DNA of 26,876 nt from a virus. The DNA lies in the IMG/VR virus record IMGVR_UViG_3300023116_003677, positions 1 to 26,876 of that record; one strand, given 5' to 3'. Positions 5,356-13,776 of this stretch are shown here, in pieces (within the stretch, counting starts at the first letter, position 1; each line of letters begins with the position of its first letter). A program made the position numbers and the translations under genes. Below the pieces are notes generated by a model. That model saw only the letters and a list, made by a program, of their open reading frames with translations. It searched no databases and was not told where the DNA came from.

Positions 5356-5384
5356 ATCTTAAAACAACTTTAAGAATTTGTCAA
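5356..5384 (-). promoter_or_regulatory. sigma70-type promoter for the beta-barrel gene, overlapped by a late box
   Basis: TTGACA (5379-5384) and TAAGAT (5356-5361) are separated by exactly 17 bases. The -35 overlaps the stop codon of the glycosyltransferase operon's last gene. GATAAATA (5351-5358), a T4-late-like box, overlaps the -10. The gene could thus be transcribed both early and late. Confidence 0.55.
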
Positions 5385-6202
5385 GGGGTTGGGTTTTCCG
5401 TCCTCTTGGTGGCAGTGTTCTCTGTGATTCTGCCTAGGTAAGGATCATAGTTCATGTAGTCCTTAATGTCAATACTTGAACCGTTCTGTTCCCAGAAAGA
5501 AGATTGAGCTTGATAATTTCCTTTATGGAATGCATCAACATGCTCTGGGTGAATACTAGAACCCAATTCAGTTCTATAAAGAAGAAGAGGAATTGAGTAA
5601 GTATTACCCGAATTGTAGATTAAATCGTCTGCAACTGGACGTGGTTTACAACCATTATCAAGTTTATACTTATCTCCACGACAATGAAGCCTTACAAGTT
5701 TCTCAGCATGATATCTGTTGATTACATAACATGCTGTAGAGAAGTCATTAACAAACCTCTTATGAAGTTTGACATGAATATCTCCTGTACAAATAATAGC
5801 AATCTGAACTACATCATAATCATATGGAAAGTGTGCATAGAAATCAGTCCAAGTAAAGTTCCAGAAACGAACTAAATCTAGACTACAATCATCCTCCATG
5901 ATAATCGCATAAGGACTATCAGAGGTTTCCAGATAGTGTTTAATTGCTTTCAGGTGAGACGTTGTACATCCAATCTCCCCAGAAGTCATCATCTCTGGAT
6001 ATCGTCCAGAGATAATATCACTCAAGTCATCATCTCTACCATCATAGGCAGAGATACGCTCATAGTTTTCTACTTCCCAATACTTAAATTGGTTCTCCAT
6101 ATACTCACGTCTCTCTGGTTGTCCATCGAGATTGAGATAATAGATTGGCCCAATATTCTTAAGTTTGAATGTGGACTTATTTTTATCTAACAACTCATTC
6201 AT
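5381..6202 (-). CDS. glycosyltransferase family 25 (LPS/glycan) protein
   Basis: The 273-residue protein matches GT25 organisation: IYYLNLDGQPERRE at 20-33, GEIGCTTSHLKAI at 75-87, and the metal-binding acidic motif IIMEDDCS at 101-107. GT25 enzymes transfer hexoses, often galactose, onto LPS or protein-linked glycans from nucleotide sugars. It is the last gene of the long operon, starting with an ATGA overlap. The C-terminal 40 residues beyond the catalytic core are polar and unassigned. The donor and acceptor cannot be told from sequence. Confidence 0.85.
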   Translation of the reverse strand: MNELLDKNKSTFKLKNIGPIYYLNLDGQPERREYMENQFKYWEVENYERISAYDGRDDDLSDIISGRYPEMMTSGEIGCTTSHLKAIKHYLETSDSPYAIIMEDDCSLDLVRFWNFTWTDFYAHFPYDYDVVQIAIICTGDIHVKLHKRFVNDFSTACYVINRYHAEKLVRLHCRGDKYKLDNGCKPRPVADDLIYNSGNTYSIPLLLYRTELGSSIHPEHVDAFHKGNYQAQSSFWEQNGSSIDIKDYMNYDPYLGRITENTATKRTENPTP

Positions 6203-7056
6203 AGAACTAACCAGTCAGGACAATAAAGATCTTTAGTGTCTTTGTCTGCGTATGCAGGGCCAAACCACATCTTAGGAGCGATAACCTTTTTGTTTGGGTT
6301 TGAAATTAACCAAGCACCCCACCAACTCAGACTACTATTAGCAATAATAGCATGAGAACATAAAGACATCAAGCACAAGTCAGCGTATGGTGTATAAGAA
6401 CCATCATCATACTTTTCTTGTGGTTCTGAAATTAAGAATCTATCACCAGAGAAGAACTCTTGTTCTTTAACCCACTCAGGAGAGTCAGAGAATACAACAA
6501 CTGGTTGATTATCATCAAACTCAGCAAGTGCTCTTTCATAATACTCAAGAGGTTGAACAGGGTGCATTGAACCACACTGAGTATAACTCCACTTGAATCC
6601 ACGCGGATCTACAAGATTAGGATCTCCACGACGAACATGAAGCATAATAGGCTCTTGTCCCTCAAGAGTATCCATCATCTCTTTACATGGGCCAAGATGC
6701 TCATCATGGAAAGTGTAATCTTTACGAATCTCATCAGAAATATGCTTAAAGTATTTTTCTGATTGGAAGAATCCATGAAGACTTACATTGTCAGGACACT
6801 TTTCTACAAGTTCATCATCAAAGTGAAAGAATCTCTCTTGAACATATTGATAATGTTCCATGACATTTAGATTTTCATCCTTCACAGATTCTAGTTTGAA
6901 ACAACTGTGAAGACTGTAGTTCTCAATACCTTTACGATTAAATGGAGGAATACACCATTCATAACCATGCTTGGCAGCAATGCCTCTTAGAGCAGCATAT
7001 TCAAACATCTGATTGCCAAGTCTACCAAGACTTCCAATTTGATTAAACGCTAACAT
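6199..7056 (-). CDS. GT11 alpha-1,2-fucosyltransferase-like protein
   Basis: The GT11 landmarks are in order in 285 residues: GRLGNQMFEYAALRG at 11-25, the donor-binding HVRRGD at 140-145, and NSSLSWWGAW at 240-249, followed by VIAPKMWFG. The family transfers fucose (or a related GDP-sugar) in alpha-1,2 linkage to a galactose acceptor. Because the operon begins with a GDP-mannose 3,5-epimerase-like gene, GDP-L-galactose is also a possible donor. It overlaps the upstream gene by 14 bases and the downstream gene by 4. Confidence 0.9.
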   Translation of the reverse strand: MLAFNQIGSLGRLGNQMFEYAALRGIAAKHGYEWCIPPFNRKGIENYSLHSCFKLESVKDENLNVMEHYQYVQERFFHFDDELVEKCPDNVSLHGFFQSEKYFKHISDEIRKDYTFHDEHLGPCKEMMDTLEGQEPIMLHVRRGDPNLVDPRGFKWSYTQCGSMHPVQPLEYYERALAEFDDNQPVVVFSDSPEWVKEQEFFSGDRFLISEPQEKYDDGSYTPYADLCLMSLCSHAIIANSSLSWWGAWLISNPNKKVIAPKMWFGPAYADKDTKDLYCPDWLVL

Positions 7057-7858
7057 ATTTCTTTAGATATTCTTGCTGTGAATAGTATTCAATAAGACTT
7101 TCTTTACTCATTGATTGAATCTTTTCCCACTCCTGCATGTTTGATTGCATGTGTGGATTGGAGAACCAAGAGTTTTCTCCTCTTGCATGTTCTAAATGAT
7201 AAACATAATTTTCGATTCTTCCAACATTATATCCTAATGTATTGAACCTGTAAAATCTTTCTTTATCTTCTGGAGCATAAGCTTTGAAGTTTTCATTCTC
7301 CAGTCCGCCATCAATATAAACTTGACGATTAAAGAACTGAACCCAACCAAAATCTGAGGTATGAAGATTAGAAACTTCATCAAGGTAATCGTAGTTTTTT
7401 GTTTGCAAAAATCTAGAGACTACAGAATCATCTGCCTTCACTTGCTTCTGATACATTCCACTTCCGTAAGGATACACAACGTCATGTGTCCCATCGATGA
7501 TTCTACGATATGCAGTTTCATATGATTCTAATGGGAGAATAGCATCACAATCATAGTTAACAACTACCTCTGTATCTGATTCCATAATCATTTCATTTAG
7601 AACCCTCTGCCTATGAAACAGAGGTTCATCACTTTTCTCAAAGATATGCTTTACGTTAATATCAACTTCAAGAATATCTTCTAAGATAGGAAGAGCATCT
7701 CTTTCAAATACAGATTCTGAATCTACTTCTTTAATTATAATATTAGTATCAAAGTTTTCTAAAAGAAATGCTGTGCTGGTAATGACATTCCTTAGCCTAT
7801 CCGAAGATTCAATACGAATAGGGATAACGAATGTTGCTTTTGATAAATCAATTCTCAT
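7043..7858 (-). CDS. GT-A fold glycosyltransferase (GT2/GT27-like)
   Basis: The protein opens with a beta-strand typical of GT-A enzymes (MRIDLSKATFVIPIRIESSD). It has an acidic metal site in VVNYDCDAILP near residue 105 and a second conserved region, GGLENENFKAYAPEDKERF, near 185. That region resembles the acceptor-side motif of GalNAc/galactosyltransferases. I start at ATG 7858, which overlaps the upstream stop by 11 bases; the upstream TTG at 7879 is less likely. The substrates are unknown. Confidence 0.75.
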   Translation of the reverse strand: MRIDLSKATFVIPIRIESSDRLRNVITSTAFLLENFDTNIIIKEVDSESVFERDALPILEDILEVDINVKHIFEKSDEPLFHRQRVLNEMIMESDTEVVVNYDCDAILPLESYETAYRRIIDGTHDVVYPYGSGMYQKQVKADDSVVSRFLQTKNYDYLDEVSNLHTSDFGWVQFFNRQVYIDGGLENENFKAYAPEDKERFYRFNTLGYNVGRIENYVYHLEHARGENSWFSNPHMQSNMQEWEKIQSMSKESLIEYYSQQEYLKKYVSV

Positions 7859-8606
7859 CAGGATACCTTCTATCAACAAAAAATTCTGAATGCTTGTTAT
7901 AGATATGCTCTAGTTCCTTCTTATTTACCAACCAAGTTCTTGAAGAATCTGAGATAGTTGCATCATATTTTGTGTGTGCAGAACTTGTGCGATTGTCATG
8001 TTCTCTGTTTGCAATGAGAACATCTTCAACGATAGCAGGAAGTCCGAATTGAATTCTCTGTCTATGGTATAACTCAGTATCAACAAAAAGATTTAAATCG
8101 TGATCCATTCCCAAGTAAGAACCTTTGAGAAATGCTGTGCAAGAGGGACTACCTAAAAGATTATCTCCCTCAAGCATTTTTGGTGTCCATCTAGGAACAC
8201 AATCTCTATGAGTTTCAACACCATCTGTAGTGTGAGTAAACCCATGAAGCAACCACTTCACACCAGGAACAAAGGCTTCATTAATCTTTTCAAGTGCTTG
8301 ATTATTGACAAAGATATCATCTTGATAGATTAATTTTAAAATTTTTCCTTCTGCATTTTCAAGGGCACAATCTGTATTTGGTGCTAGATATCCACGTCCA
8401 TTTGGATTACTGATATAAGTAATCTCAAAGTCATAAGGACAGTTACGACACCATTCCATAATGACATCATCTTTACTATGATCCGAAATGACTACATCAA
8501 AATCCTGAAAAGTTTGACATGCAAGAGAATCAAAGAGTTCTGTCAAATACTGAACACCCTTTCCATTGTATTCATAAGTTGGAATACATACACTAATTTG
8601 CGACAT
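7848..8606 (-). CDS. family 2 glycosyltransferase
   Basis: This is a 252-residue GT2 enzyme. The N-terminus ISVCIPTYEYNGKGVQYLTE and the strand FDVVISDHSKDD form the nucleotide-binding half. LKLIYQDDIF near 90-99 supplies the DxD-like metal site (QDD). A later conserved region, SPSCTAFLKGS, follows. No membrane segment was seen, so it would be a soluble transferase. The ATG at 8606 lies in the stop region of the upstream GT11 gene (14-base overlap). Donor and acceptor are unknown. Confidence 0.85.
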   Translation of the reverse strand: MSQISVCIPTYEYNGKGVQYLTELFDSLACQTFQDFDVVISDHSKDDVIMEWCRNCPYDFEITYISNPNGRGYLAPNTDCALENAEGKILKLIYQDDIFVNNQALEKINEAFVPGVKWLLHGFTHTTDGVETHRDCVPRWTPKMLEGDNLLGSPSCTAFLKGSYLGMDHDLNLFVDTELYHRQRIQFGLPAIVEDVLIANREHDNRTSSAHTKYDATISDSSRTWLVNKKELEHIYNKHSEFFVDRRYPDEN

Positions 8607-9408
8607 CAATATACTCCCATTCGTTTACAAACAAGTCAGTAGCATCTTCACCTTTAGCACCAAACCATAGTTTGGGGCCAATCACATTATTGTGTCCTGC
8701 CAACCATGCTCCCCACCAAGAGAAAGTAGAGTTAGCAATAATATTATAGTTACACATAGACATCAAACACATATCATGAATGTTGTCACTCTCAGAGATA
8801 AAGAATCTATCATCAGCAAAGAACTCATGCCCAAATGCCCACTGAGAATCATCAGTGAATACAAATACAGGAATGTCCTTTGGAAGTTTGGAGAGTGCTT
8901 CCTCATAATAACTCATAGGAAGAACAGGGTGAAAATCTGATTTATGAAGATAATCAGTCCTACGAATGTGTAGTGAGATTGCTTCAGAAAAACCTTCATC
9001 AACTACAATCTCTTTCCAGATATCATCACATAGTTTCTTTACTTCATCACGAAACTCAAAGTCCTTACGAAGTTCTTCTTCAATATGAAAGAAGTATCTT
9101 TCTGTTTGAAAGTAACCATAAAGATTTACATTGTCAGGACAAGTTTTTACAAGTTCTTTATCATACCTAAAAGAACTTTCCTGTTTATATCCTGCTTCTA
9201 ACATACCAACATTCTTAACTCCAGGCATCTTAAATGCCATGAAGAGTTTGTGTTGTTGCTCCTCATCAACAAATTCATCGTCGGTTCTAGGCCCATCAGG
9301 AATGATAAAATCATATCCACGAGCTGCAGCAATTCCTCTAGTTGCTGCATATTGGAACATTTGATTACCAAATCTTCCGTTCTTTCCAATGTGATTATGT
9401 CCAATCAT
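8593..9408 (-). CDS. GT11 alpha-1,2-fucosyltransferase-like protein (second copy)
   Basis: The 271 residues follow the same pattern as the 6199-7056 paralogue: GRFGNQMFQYAATRGIA at 11-27, HIRRTDYL at 147-154 (the GDP-fucose-binding His-x-Arg-Arg motif), and NSTFSWWGAW at 226-235. Shared blocks such as CPDNVNLYGYFQTERYF show that the two genes arose by duplication and then diverged. It begins with an ATGA overlap. The two paralogues probably act at different positions of the same glycan. Confidence 0.9.
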   Translation of the reverse strand: MIGHNHIGKNGRFGNQMFQYAATRGIAAARGYDFIIPDGPRTDDEFVDEEQQHKLFMAFKMPGVKNVGMLEAGYKQESSFRYDKELVKTCPDNVNLYGYFQTERYFFHIEEELRKDFEFRDEVKKLCDDIWKEIVVDEGFSEAISLHIRRTDYLHKSDFHPVLPMSYYEEALSKLPKDIPVFVFTDDSQWAFGHEFFADDRFFISESDNIHDMCLMSMCNYNIIANSTFSWWGAWLAGHNNVIGPKLWFGAKGEDATDLFVNEWEYIDVAN

Positions 9409-10106
9409 GCTAGTTCAACTCCAGGGGGTAATCTATAATGGAATCCAAATGGTGTTACTCCTTCACACTCAGGCACTCTGGTTTCCTGTGAGAACCTAAC
9501 TGCTACATCTACAGGAGCATATTTGCATCCTTGCTCAATAAAAATGTGTCTATTATGGACGCACACATTACCGTCCTCATGATAGTTTACCACACCTTCA
9601 GGCATCCAGTAAAAATCACTATTATTAGTTTCCCAAGGAACTTCTACCTTTGTAGGAACCTCAAGAAACTTTTTACTTCTCAATGAGAATCCACCATTAC
9701 CTACTCGGTGGTGATTACCAAATGGATCGATATAAGCATCCTCAACATATGCCCAAGGAGCACCAATGTAATCATACTCAAGCCATGCATTATCCCACTT
9801 GTCGGGGTACAAAACAAATCCATCTGGTTGAACAAGTAGACAATGTGTTGTATCTACATGTTCATGAAGGTGATAAACAACATAGTAATTATAATCATCA
9901 TAATTTTTGATATCACGAGCAGGAGTTTCCATCACGATACCATCATTCTCAAGAGAACGATTGTTGTCAATCTGTTCTTGAGTGGTGATTATTTTTACAT
10001 TACCAAAGTTGATACCTGCCATACTTGTATAGACACCCCGAAGAGTGCCACTCAAGTCATCTGTAGTGTCTACAGAAATTAATGTAACATCAGGCAAATC
10101 AATCAT
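9405..10106 (-). CDS. DUF5672-type putative glycosyltransferase
   Basis: The 233-residue protein has LLVQPDGFVLYPDKWDNAW, then YDYIGAPWAYV, then VGNGGFSLRSKKFLE. This series is characteristic of the DUF5672 family found in bacterial and phage glycan clusters and thought to be GT-A-like. It overlaps both neighbours by 4 bases. The family assignment rests on these motifs by eye. Enzyme activity is inferred from the family and context. Confidence 0.7.
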   Translation of the reverse strand: MIDLPDVTLISVDTTDDLSGTLRGVYTSMAGINFGNVKIITTQEQIDNNRSLENDGIVMETPARDIKNYDDYNYYVVYHLHEHVDTTHCLLVQPDGFVLYPDKWDNAWLEYDYIGAPWAYVEDAYIDPFGNHHRVGNGGFSLRSKKFLEVPTKVEVPWETNNSDFYWMPEGVVNYHEDGNVCVHNRHIFIEQGCKYAPVDVAVRFSQETRVPECEGVTPFGFHYRLPPGVELA

Positions 10107-10993
10107 AAGTCACCTTCATAAATGTTTGATGTTTTCTTATACTCTTCCCATTCTACCCTACATTCTTCAGGTGTAAAGAGTTCACCATCCCTATCCATAT
10201 AATAGGTTGGGTAACTATATATGCTACACCCAAGACTCCACCATCCTTGAGACAAATTATGGTGGAACCAGTACTTAGGAGCAATACAATACTCTAGAGT
10301 TTCACTTGTCCATAATGGAAAACAAGAGAATGTTGAAGTTGTGCAGATAACATTTCTTGCATTCTTGATAGCCACATAATCCCATGCAACATCAACATGG
10401 TATGCAGGGTACTCTGGCAACATCCTATTGGCAGTTTTTACATCATCAGTGACAATGCAGAACTCCATGTTGGGATTGTATTCACGCATTCTTTGGATTG
10501 CTTTAGTCCAATAACTACGGGGAACAAATCCACCAGCATTACCAACCATGTCACCACCACGGAAGTTCATGACACAAATGTTCTTTCCGTTTGTGTCCAT
10601 ATGTTCGTGCTCTGGACGAACTTTCAACCAATCTTTAACCAAATCAAGTCTGTCGCCAAAGTAATCTTCTGATTGAAGATTGCCATAGATTATATGATTA
10701 TCTGGAATTGATAAAAGTTTTTTATCAGTTAGACGAATATCTGTCCTCAGATACTTGTCAGTATGAAATCCATGACGATACTCATCATATCTGGTTAAAT
10801 TATCAGGAACTTCTTTACCATAATCAAGGTTCATAAAATAGAAACCTTTCTTATTGACTCTTGAGTCTCCAGCACTCTGAAGTCCAGTGATACCAAAGTC
10901 ATACCCAAGCCTGTGGGCAAGCATTCTGATTGTCACATAACAAAACAGTTGATTGCCCAGTCCTTGTCCATGAAGAAACTCAGTTGCTAGCAT
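10103..10993 (-). CDS. divergent GT11-like fucosyltransferase
   Basis: The 296-residue protein keeps the GT11 skeleton with altered motifs: GQGLGNQLFCYVTIRMLAHRLG at 9-30, NFRGGDM at 143-149 in place of HxRRxD, and TSTFSCFPLWTS in place of NSxxSWWGAW. A GYDFGI stretch and a YWFHHNLS region align with the paralogues. Loss of the His and one Arg in the donor site may mean another GDP-sugar is used. It overlaps its neighbours by 14 and 4 bases. Confidence 0.75.
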   Translation of the reverse strand: MLATEFLHGQGLGNQLFCYVTIRMLAHRLGYDFGITGLQSAGDSRVNKKGFYFMNLDYGKEVPDNLTRYDEYRHGFHTDKYLRTDIRLTDKKLLSIPDNHIIYGNLQSEDYFGDRLDLVKDWLKVRPEHEHMDTNGKNICVMNFRGGDMVGNAGGFVPRSYWTKAIQRMREYNPNMEFCIVTDDVKTANRMLPEYPAYHVDVAWDYVAIKNARNVICTTSTFSCFPLWTSETLEYCIAPKYWFHHNLSQGWWSLGCSIYSYPTYYMDRDGELFTPEECRVEWEEYKKTSNIYEGDL

Positions 10994-12275
10994 ATTTCTT
11001 TACTACACTTTCAATATAACCAATCATCTTATCGTTGATTGTTGGAGAGCAACCAAGGAAGAAAACAAGATCCAGAACTTGATTAGCATTCGGATATTTG
11101 TTTGCATCATCAAGGTGAGAGTATCCAGGGTGTAGAAGAATATTTCCTGCAAAGTAATTTCTAGTTTGAACTTTATTATCCTCAAAGTGCTTAACAAGAG
11201 AATGTTTGAGTTCTTTGTTTCCACACAAAACAGGAACACCAAACCAACTTGTTTCTGCGTTTGATTGCTCACTCATAACACGAACTCCAGGGATACCCTC
11301 AAGGATTCTATGAAGTTTGTTTTTATTGGCACGACGCTTGGCATGAATCTCTTCAAACTTAAGCAGTTGAACTGAGCCAACAGCACCTTGCATGTCCAGA
11401 GGTTTGAGATTATATCCCATGTTGCCGAACACATATTTGTGATCAACAATGTCATGATACTTTTCCAACCACTTATCAAACCTACGTCCACACACACCAT
11501 TAGTGAGTAGATTCTGCTGTCCAACACAATAACAACCACGTCCCCACCAAGCAAAAGAACGTGCCAAATCAACGATTGCTTTAATGTTGGAAGACACCAT
11601 GCCACCTTCAACGGTGCAGAGGTGGTGAGCAGGATAGAAGGAGCAAGATGCTGCAACAGCACGATCTGTCAGATACTTATCATTCCACTTGCTACCAAGA
11701 CTATCACAATTGTCTGCAATCAGTTCCAAATTATGCCTATCAAGAATGTCATAAAGAGCATCCATATCATAGGGATTGCCCAATACAGGAGAAGAGAATA
11801 CTGCTCTAGTTTTATCAGTGATTTTTTCTTCAACCTGAGACAAGTCCCAGTTCAAATCATCCCAAGTAATATCAACAAATACTGGTTTCAGTCCTGCCTG
11901 GACAATAGGAGCCACAGTAGTAGCGAAACCACAAGCGCAAACAATAATTTCATCACCATCGTTCCACCCAAAGTATTTTTTTAGAGCAGCAATCATTACT
12001 AGGTTCGCGGAGGAACCAGAGTTAACCATTACAGAATGCTTGAATCCAAACTTCTGAGAAAACTCATGCTCAAACTTATTAACTTTCTCGCCAGAAGACA
12101 ACCACTTACCCTTCATAATTGAATGAATGAGTTCCCTTGCTTCTAGTTCGTCCCAATAAGGGCCAGAATAGTAGACAGGTTTTCCTTCTTCCCAATCTTT
12201 GTTAGCAATAAAAGGAAAGATGTCATCATCCATTTCCTTTGCAGACTCGATAAAAGTATCAATTAGTTGGTACAT
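10980..12275 (-). CDS. PLP/[2Fe-2S] sugar 3-dehydrase, E1/RfbH type (DegT/DnrJ/EryC1 superfamily)
   Basis: The 431-residue protein has the aminotransferase fold-I pattern (NSGSSANLVMIAALKKYFG, VDITWDDLNWD, ADNCDSLGSK). The PLP-lysine is replaced by His in SFYPAHHLCTVEGG (H217), the mark of 3-dehydrases (RfbH/AscC and ColD) rather than aminotransferases. C190, C248, C250 and C262 give C-x57-C-x1-C-x11-C. The E1 enzyme of Yersinia has C-x57-C-x1-C-x7-C for its [2Fe-2S] cluster and a His 27 residues after the first Cys, as here. E1 removes the 3-hydroxyl of CDP-4-keto-6-deoxyglucose on the way to 3,6-dideoxyhexoses, with a reductase partner (E3). No reductase is visible in the window, so a host one would be needed. 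Confidence 0.88.
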   Translation of the reverse strand: MYQLIDTFIESAKEMDDDIFPFIANKDWEEGKPVYYSGPYWDELEARELIHSIMKGKWLSSGEKVNKFEHEFSQKFGFKHSVMVNSGSSANLVMIAALKKYFGWNDGDEIIVCACGFATTVAPIVQAGLKPVFVDITWDDLNWDLSQVEEKITDKTRAVFSSPVLGNPYDMDALYDILDRHNLELIADNCDSLGSKWNDKYLTDRAVAASCSFYPAHHLCTVEGGMVSSNIKAIVDLARSFAWWGRGCYCVGQQNLLTNGVCGRRFDKWLEKYHDIVDHKYVFGNMGYNLKPLDMQGAVGSVQLLKFEEIHAKRRANKNKLHRILEGIPGVRVMSEQSNAETSWFGVPVLCGNKELKHSLVKHFEDNKVQTRNYFAGNILLHPGYSHLDDANKYPNANQVLDLVFFLGCSPTINDKMIGYIESVVKKYASN

Positions 12276-13081
12276 AATTCTTTAATGATTTCTTCTAATG
12301 AAATTGATGGAGTAAATCCAAGTTGAGTTAATCTTGAGGTATCAAGCCAAAAATCTTTTGCTTGCACTATCTTATGAAACTCTGGTGCTTCTCTAGATTT
12401 TATCTGAGAGTTTGAATTTAAATATTCCTTTGCCAAACTTATTATATCACCAATCCTTGTTGGTTGTCCACTACCAATATTATAAACTTTATTAATGTCT
12501 CCACTATCACATATAAGTTTTATTGCTCTACAGACATCATTCACATGCATCACATCACGAATTGGTGTACCTTCATCATACAAATAAACATCCTCATTAT
12601 TTTTGAGTAGTTCAATCATATAACTCAAAGCATTTTTCTTGGCAGAAAGTTTTCCATCACCTTTTCCAAGAACATTACAAAGTCGCATGATTCTATAATT
12701 GACTTTATATGTCCTGCAGAAGGAAATCAATAAATCCTCTGCTGCTTTCTTTGTGATTGAATAAAAACCAGTTGGGTTGCAATGATATTCTTCCTTGGCT
12801 GGAAGATCAGTTTCACCATAAACAAACCAAGAACTAATAAAGTTAAATGTAATATCAGATTCTCTACAATAATCTAATACTTCACAAAGAACTTTTAAGT
12901 TTGTATCTACATCCAAAGTGATATTTGAATGAACATTGTAATTATCTACCGTTGAAATAAGATAAAGGATATCTTTTGACTTTGGTTTTCTTTCTTCTCT
13001 ATCTTGCTTTAAAACAGATTCTGGATAAAGATTACAAAATCTACTACCCACAAATCCCGAAGCACCATATACAGATATCAT
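12263..13081 (-). CDS. NAD-dependent sugar epimerase/dehydratase (extended SDR)
   Basis: This is an extended short-chain dehydrogenase of 272 residues. The Rossmann motif is GASGFVGSRF at 5-14, the catalytic Tyr and Lys are in GFYSITKKA near 129-137, and NIGSGQP lies in the substrate-binding half. The N-terminal half is shorter than in GalE, with no long insertion. It overlaps the dehydrase gene by 13 bases and probably acts on the same nucleotide sugar, as a 4-ketoreductase, epimerase or dehydratase. Which one is not clear. Confidence 0.85.
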   Translation of the reverse strand: MISVYGASGFVGSRFCNLYPESVLKQDREERKPKSKDILYLISTVDNYNVHSNITLDVDTNLKVLCEVLDYCRESDITFNFISSWFVYGETDLPAKEEYHCNPTGFYSITKKAAEDLLISFCRTYKVNYRIMRLCNVLGKGDGKLSAKKNALSYMIELLKNNEDVYLYDEGTPIRDVMHVNDVCRAIKLICDSGDINKVYNIGSGQPTRIGDIISLAKEYLNSNSQIKSREAPEFHKIVQAKDFWLDTSRLTQLGFTPSISLEEIIKELCTN

Positions 13082-13776
13082 AGTTTCTCCTGCAAATCTT
13101 CAGTCCACATCATATAAAGTAACCTCTCAATTAGATATGACTCCCCAGATGTACTCTGGAACTCTTCAGGTGGCTCGTATGAAACAAAGAACTGAAGTTT
13201 TTCATAGAATTGTTTACTAAATTTGAGAATGTTTGCTCTGGGTACAACATAATTGCCACCAGGAGCAAACCTATTATAAGGAAAATTGGGCGGATTTACA
13301 AACAATTTATTCAACATTTCAGGGAAAGTTGCAAAGTGTCTGGTATAAATTGTTTGATTTGATACTGCTTCCCATGTTGGTTGAATAAATCCACCACCAT
13401 TAACTACAAAGGAAGTGGATTCATGAAACCTTTCAATAGGCAAGAAATACTCTGCAGTAAGAGCACGATAGAACCTTTCACTAGTTGTATAGTACTCTGC
13501 TCCTCCTCTATCTTCAGGACGTTGAAACATATTTCCTTTAATGAAAATACAAACATCAGGAAGAGTTTCATAATGTTCTACAATATATCGCATAATATCG
13601 TAGATATTCTCACCAACATTGGGAGAACGAATGCTCTCACCAAGATGACTCCAGTCCTTTACTTCATCACTTCTATCATAGATGATAGTATTCTCGGGAG
13701 AGAATCCATAATCATATGTTGTTGAGAGCCACTCTAGATCAGAATTATGATTTGATACTACTAAGGTTTTTTCCAT
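13078..13776 (-). CDS. hypothetical protein, DUF3431-like, in glycan operon
   Basis: The 232-residue soluble protein starts MEKTLVVSNHNSDLEWL. Two regions recall the DUF3431 family found near glycosyltransferases: PNVGENIYDIMRYIVEHYETLPD (residues 52-74) and FAPGGNYVVPRANIL near 170-184. The family match is from memory of these motifs and is not firm. ATGA and 16-base overlaps tie it to the operon. It is a likely glycosyltransferase or glycan-related protein by context only. Confidence 0.6.
   Translation of the reverse strand: MEKTLVVSNHNSDLEWLSTTYDYGFSPENTIIYDRSDEVKDWSHLGESIRSPNVGENIYDIMRYIVEHYETLPDVCIFIKGNMFQRPEDRGGAEYYTTSERFYRALTAEYFLPIERFHESTSFVVNGGGFIQPTWEAVSNQTIYTRHFATFPEMLNKLFVNPPNFPYNRFAPGGNYVVPRANILKFSKQFYEKLQFFVSYEPPEEFQSTSGESYLIERLLYMMWTEDLQEKL

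Noticed and set aside
11273-11662. 129-codon minus-strand frame inside the dehydrase gene
   Set aside because: It is out of phase with the strongly supported dehydrase (H217 and cysteine motifs in the other frame) and has unusual residues.
11622-11984. 120-codon plus-strand frame opposite the sugar 3-dehydrase gene
   Set aside because: It is a shadow of the highly conserved dehydrase frame; there are no start signals and no plus-strand gene elsewhere.
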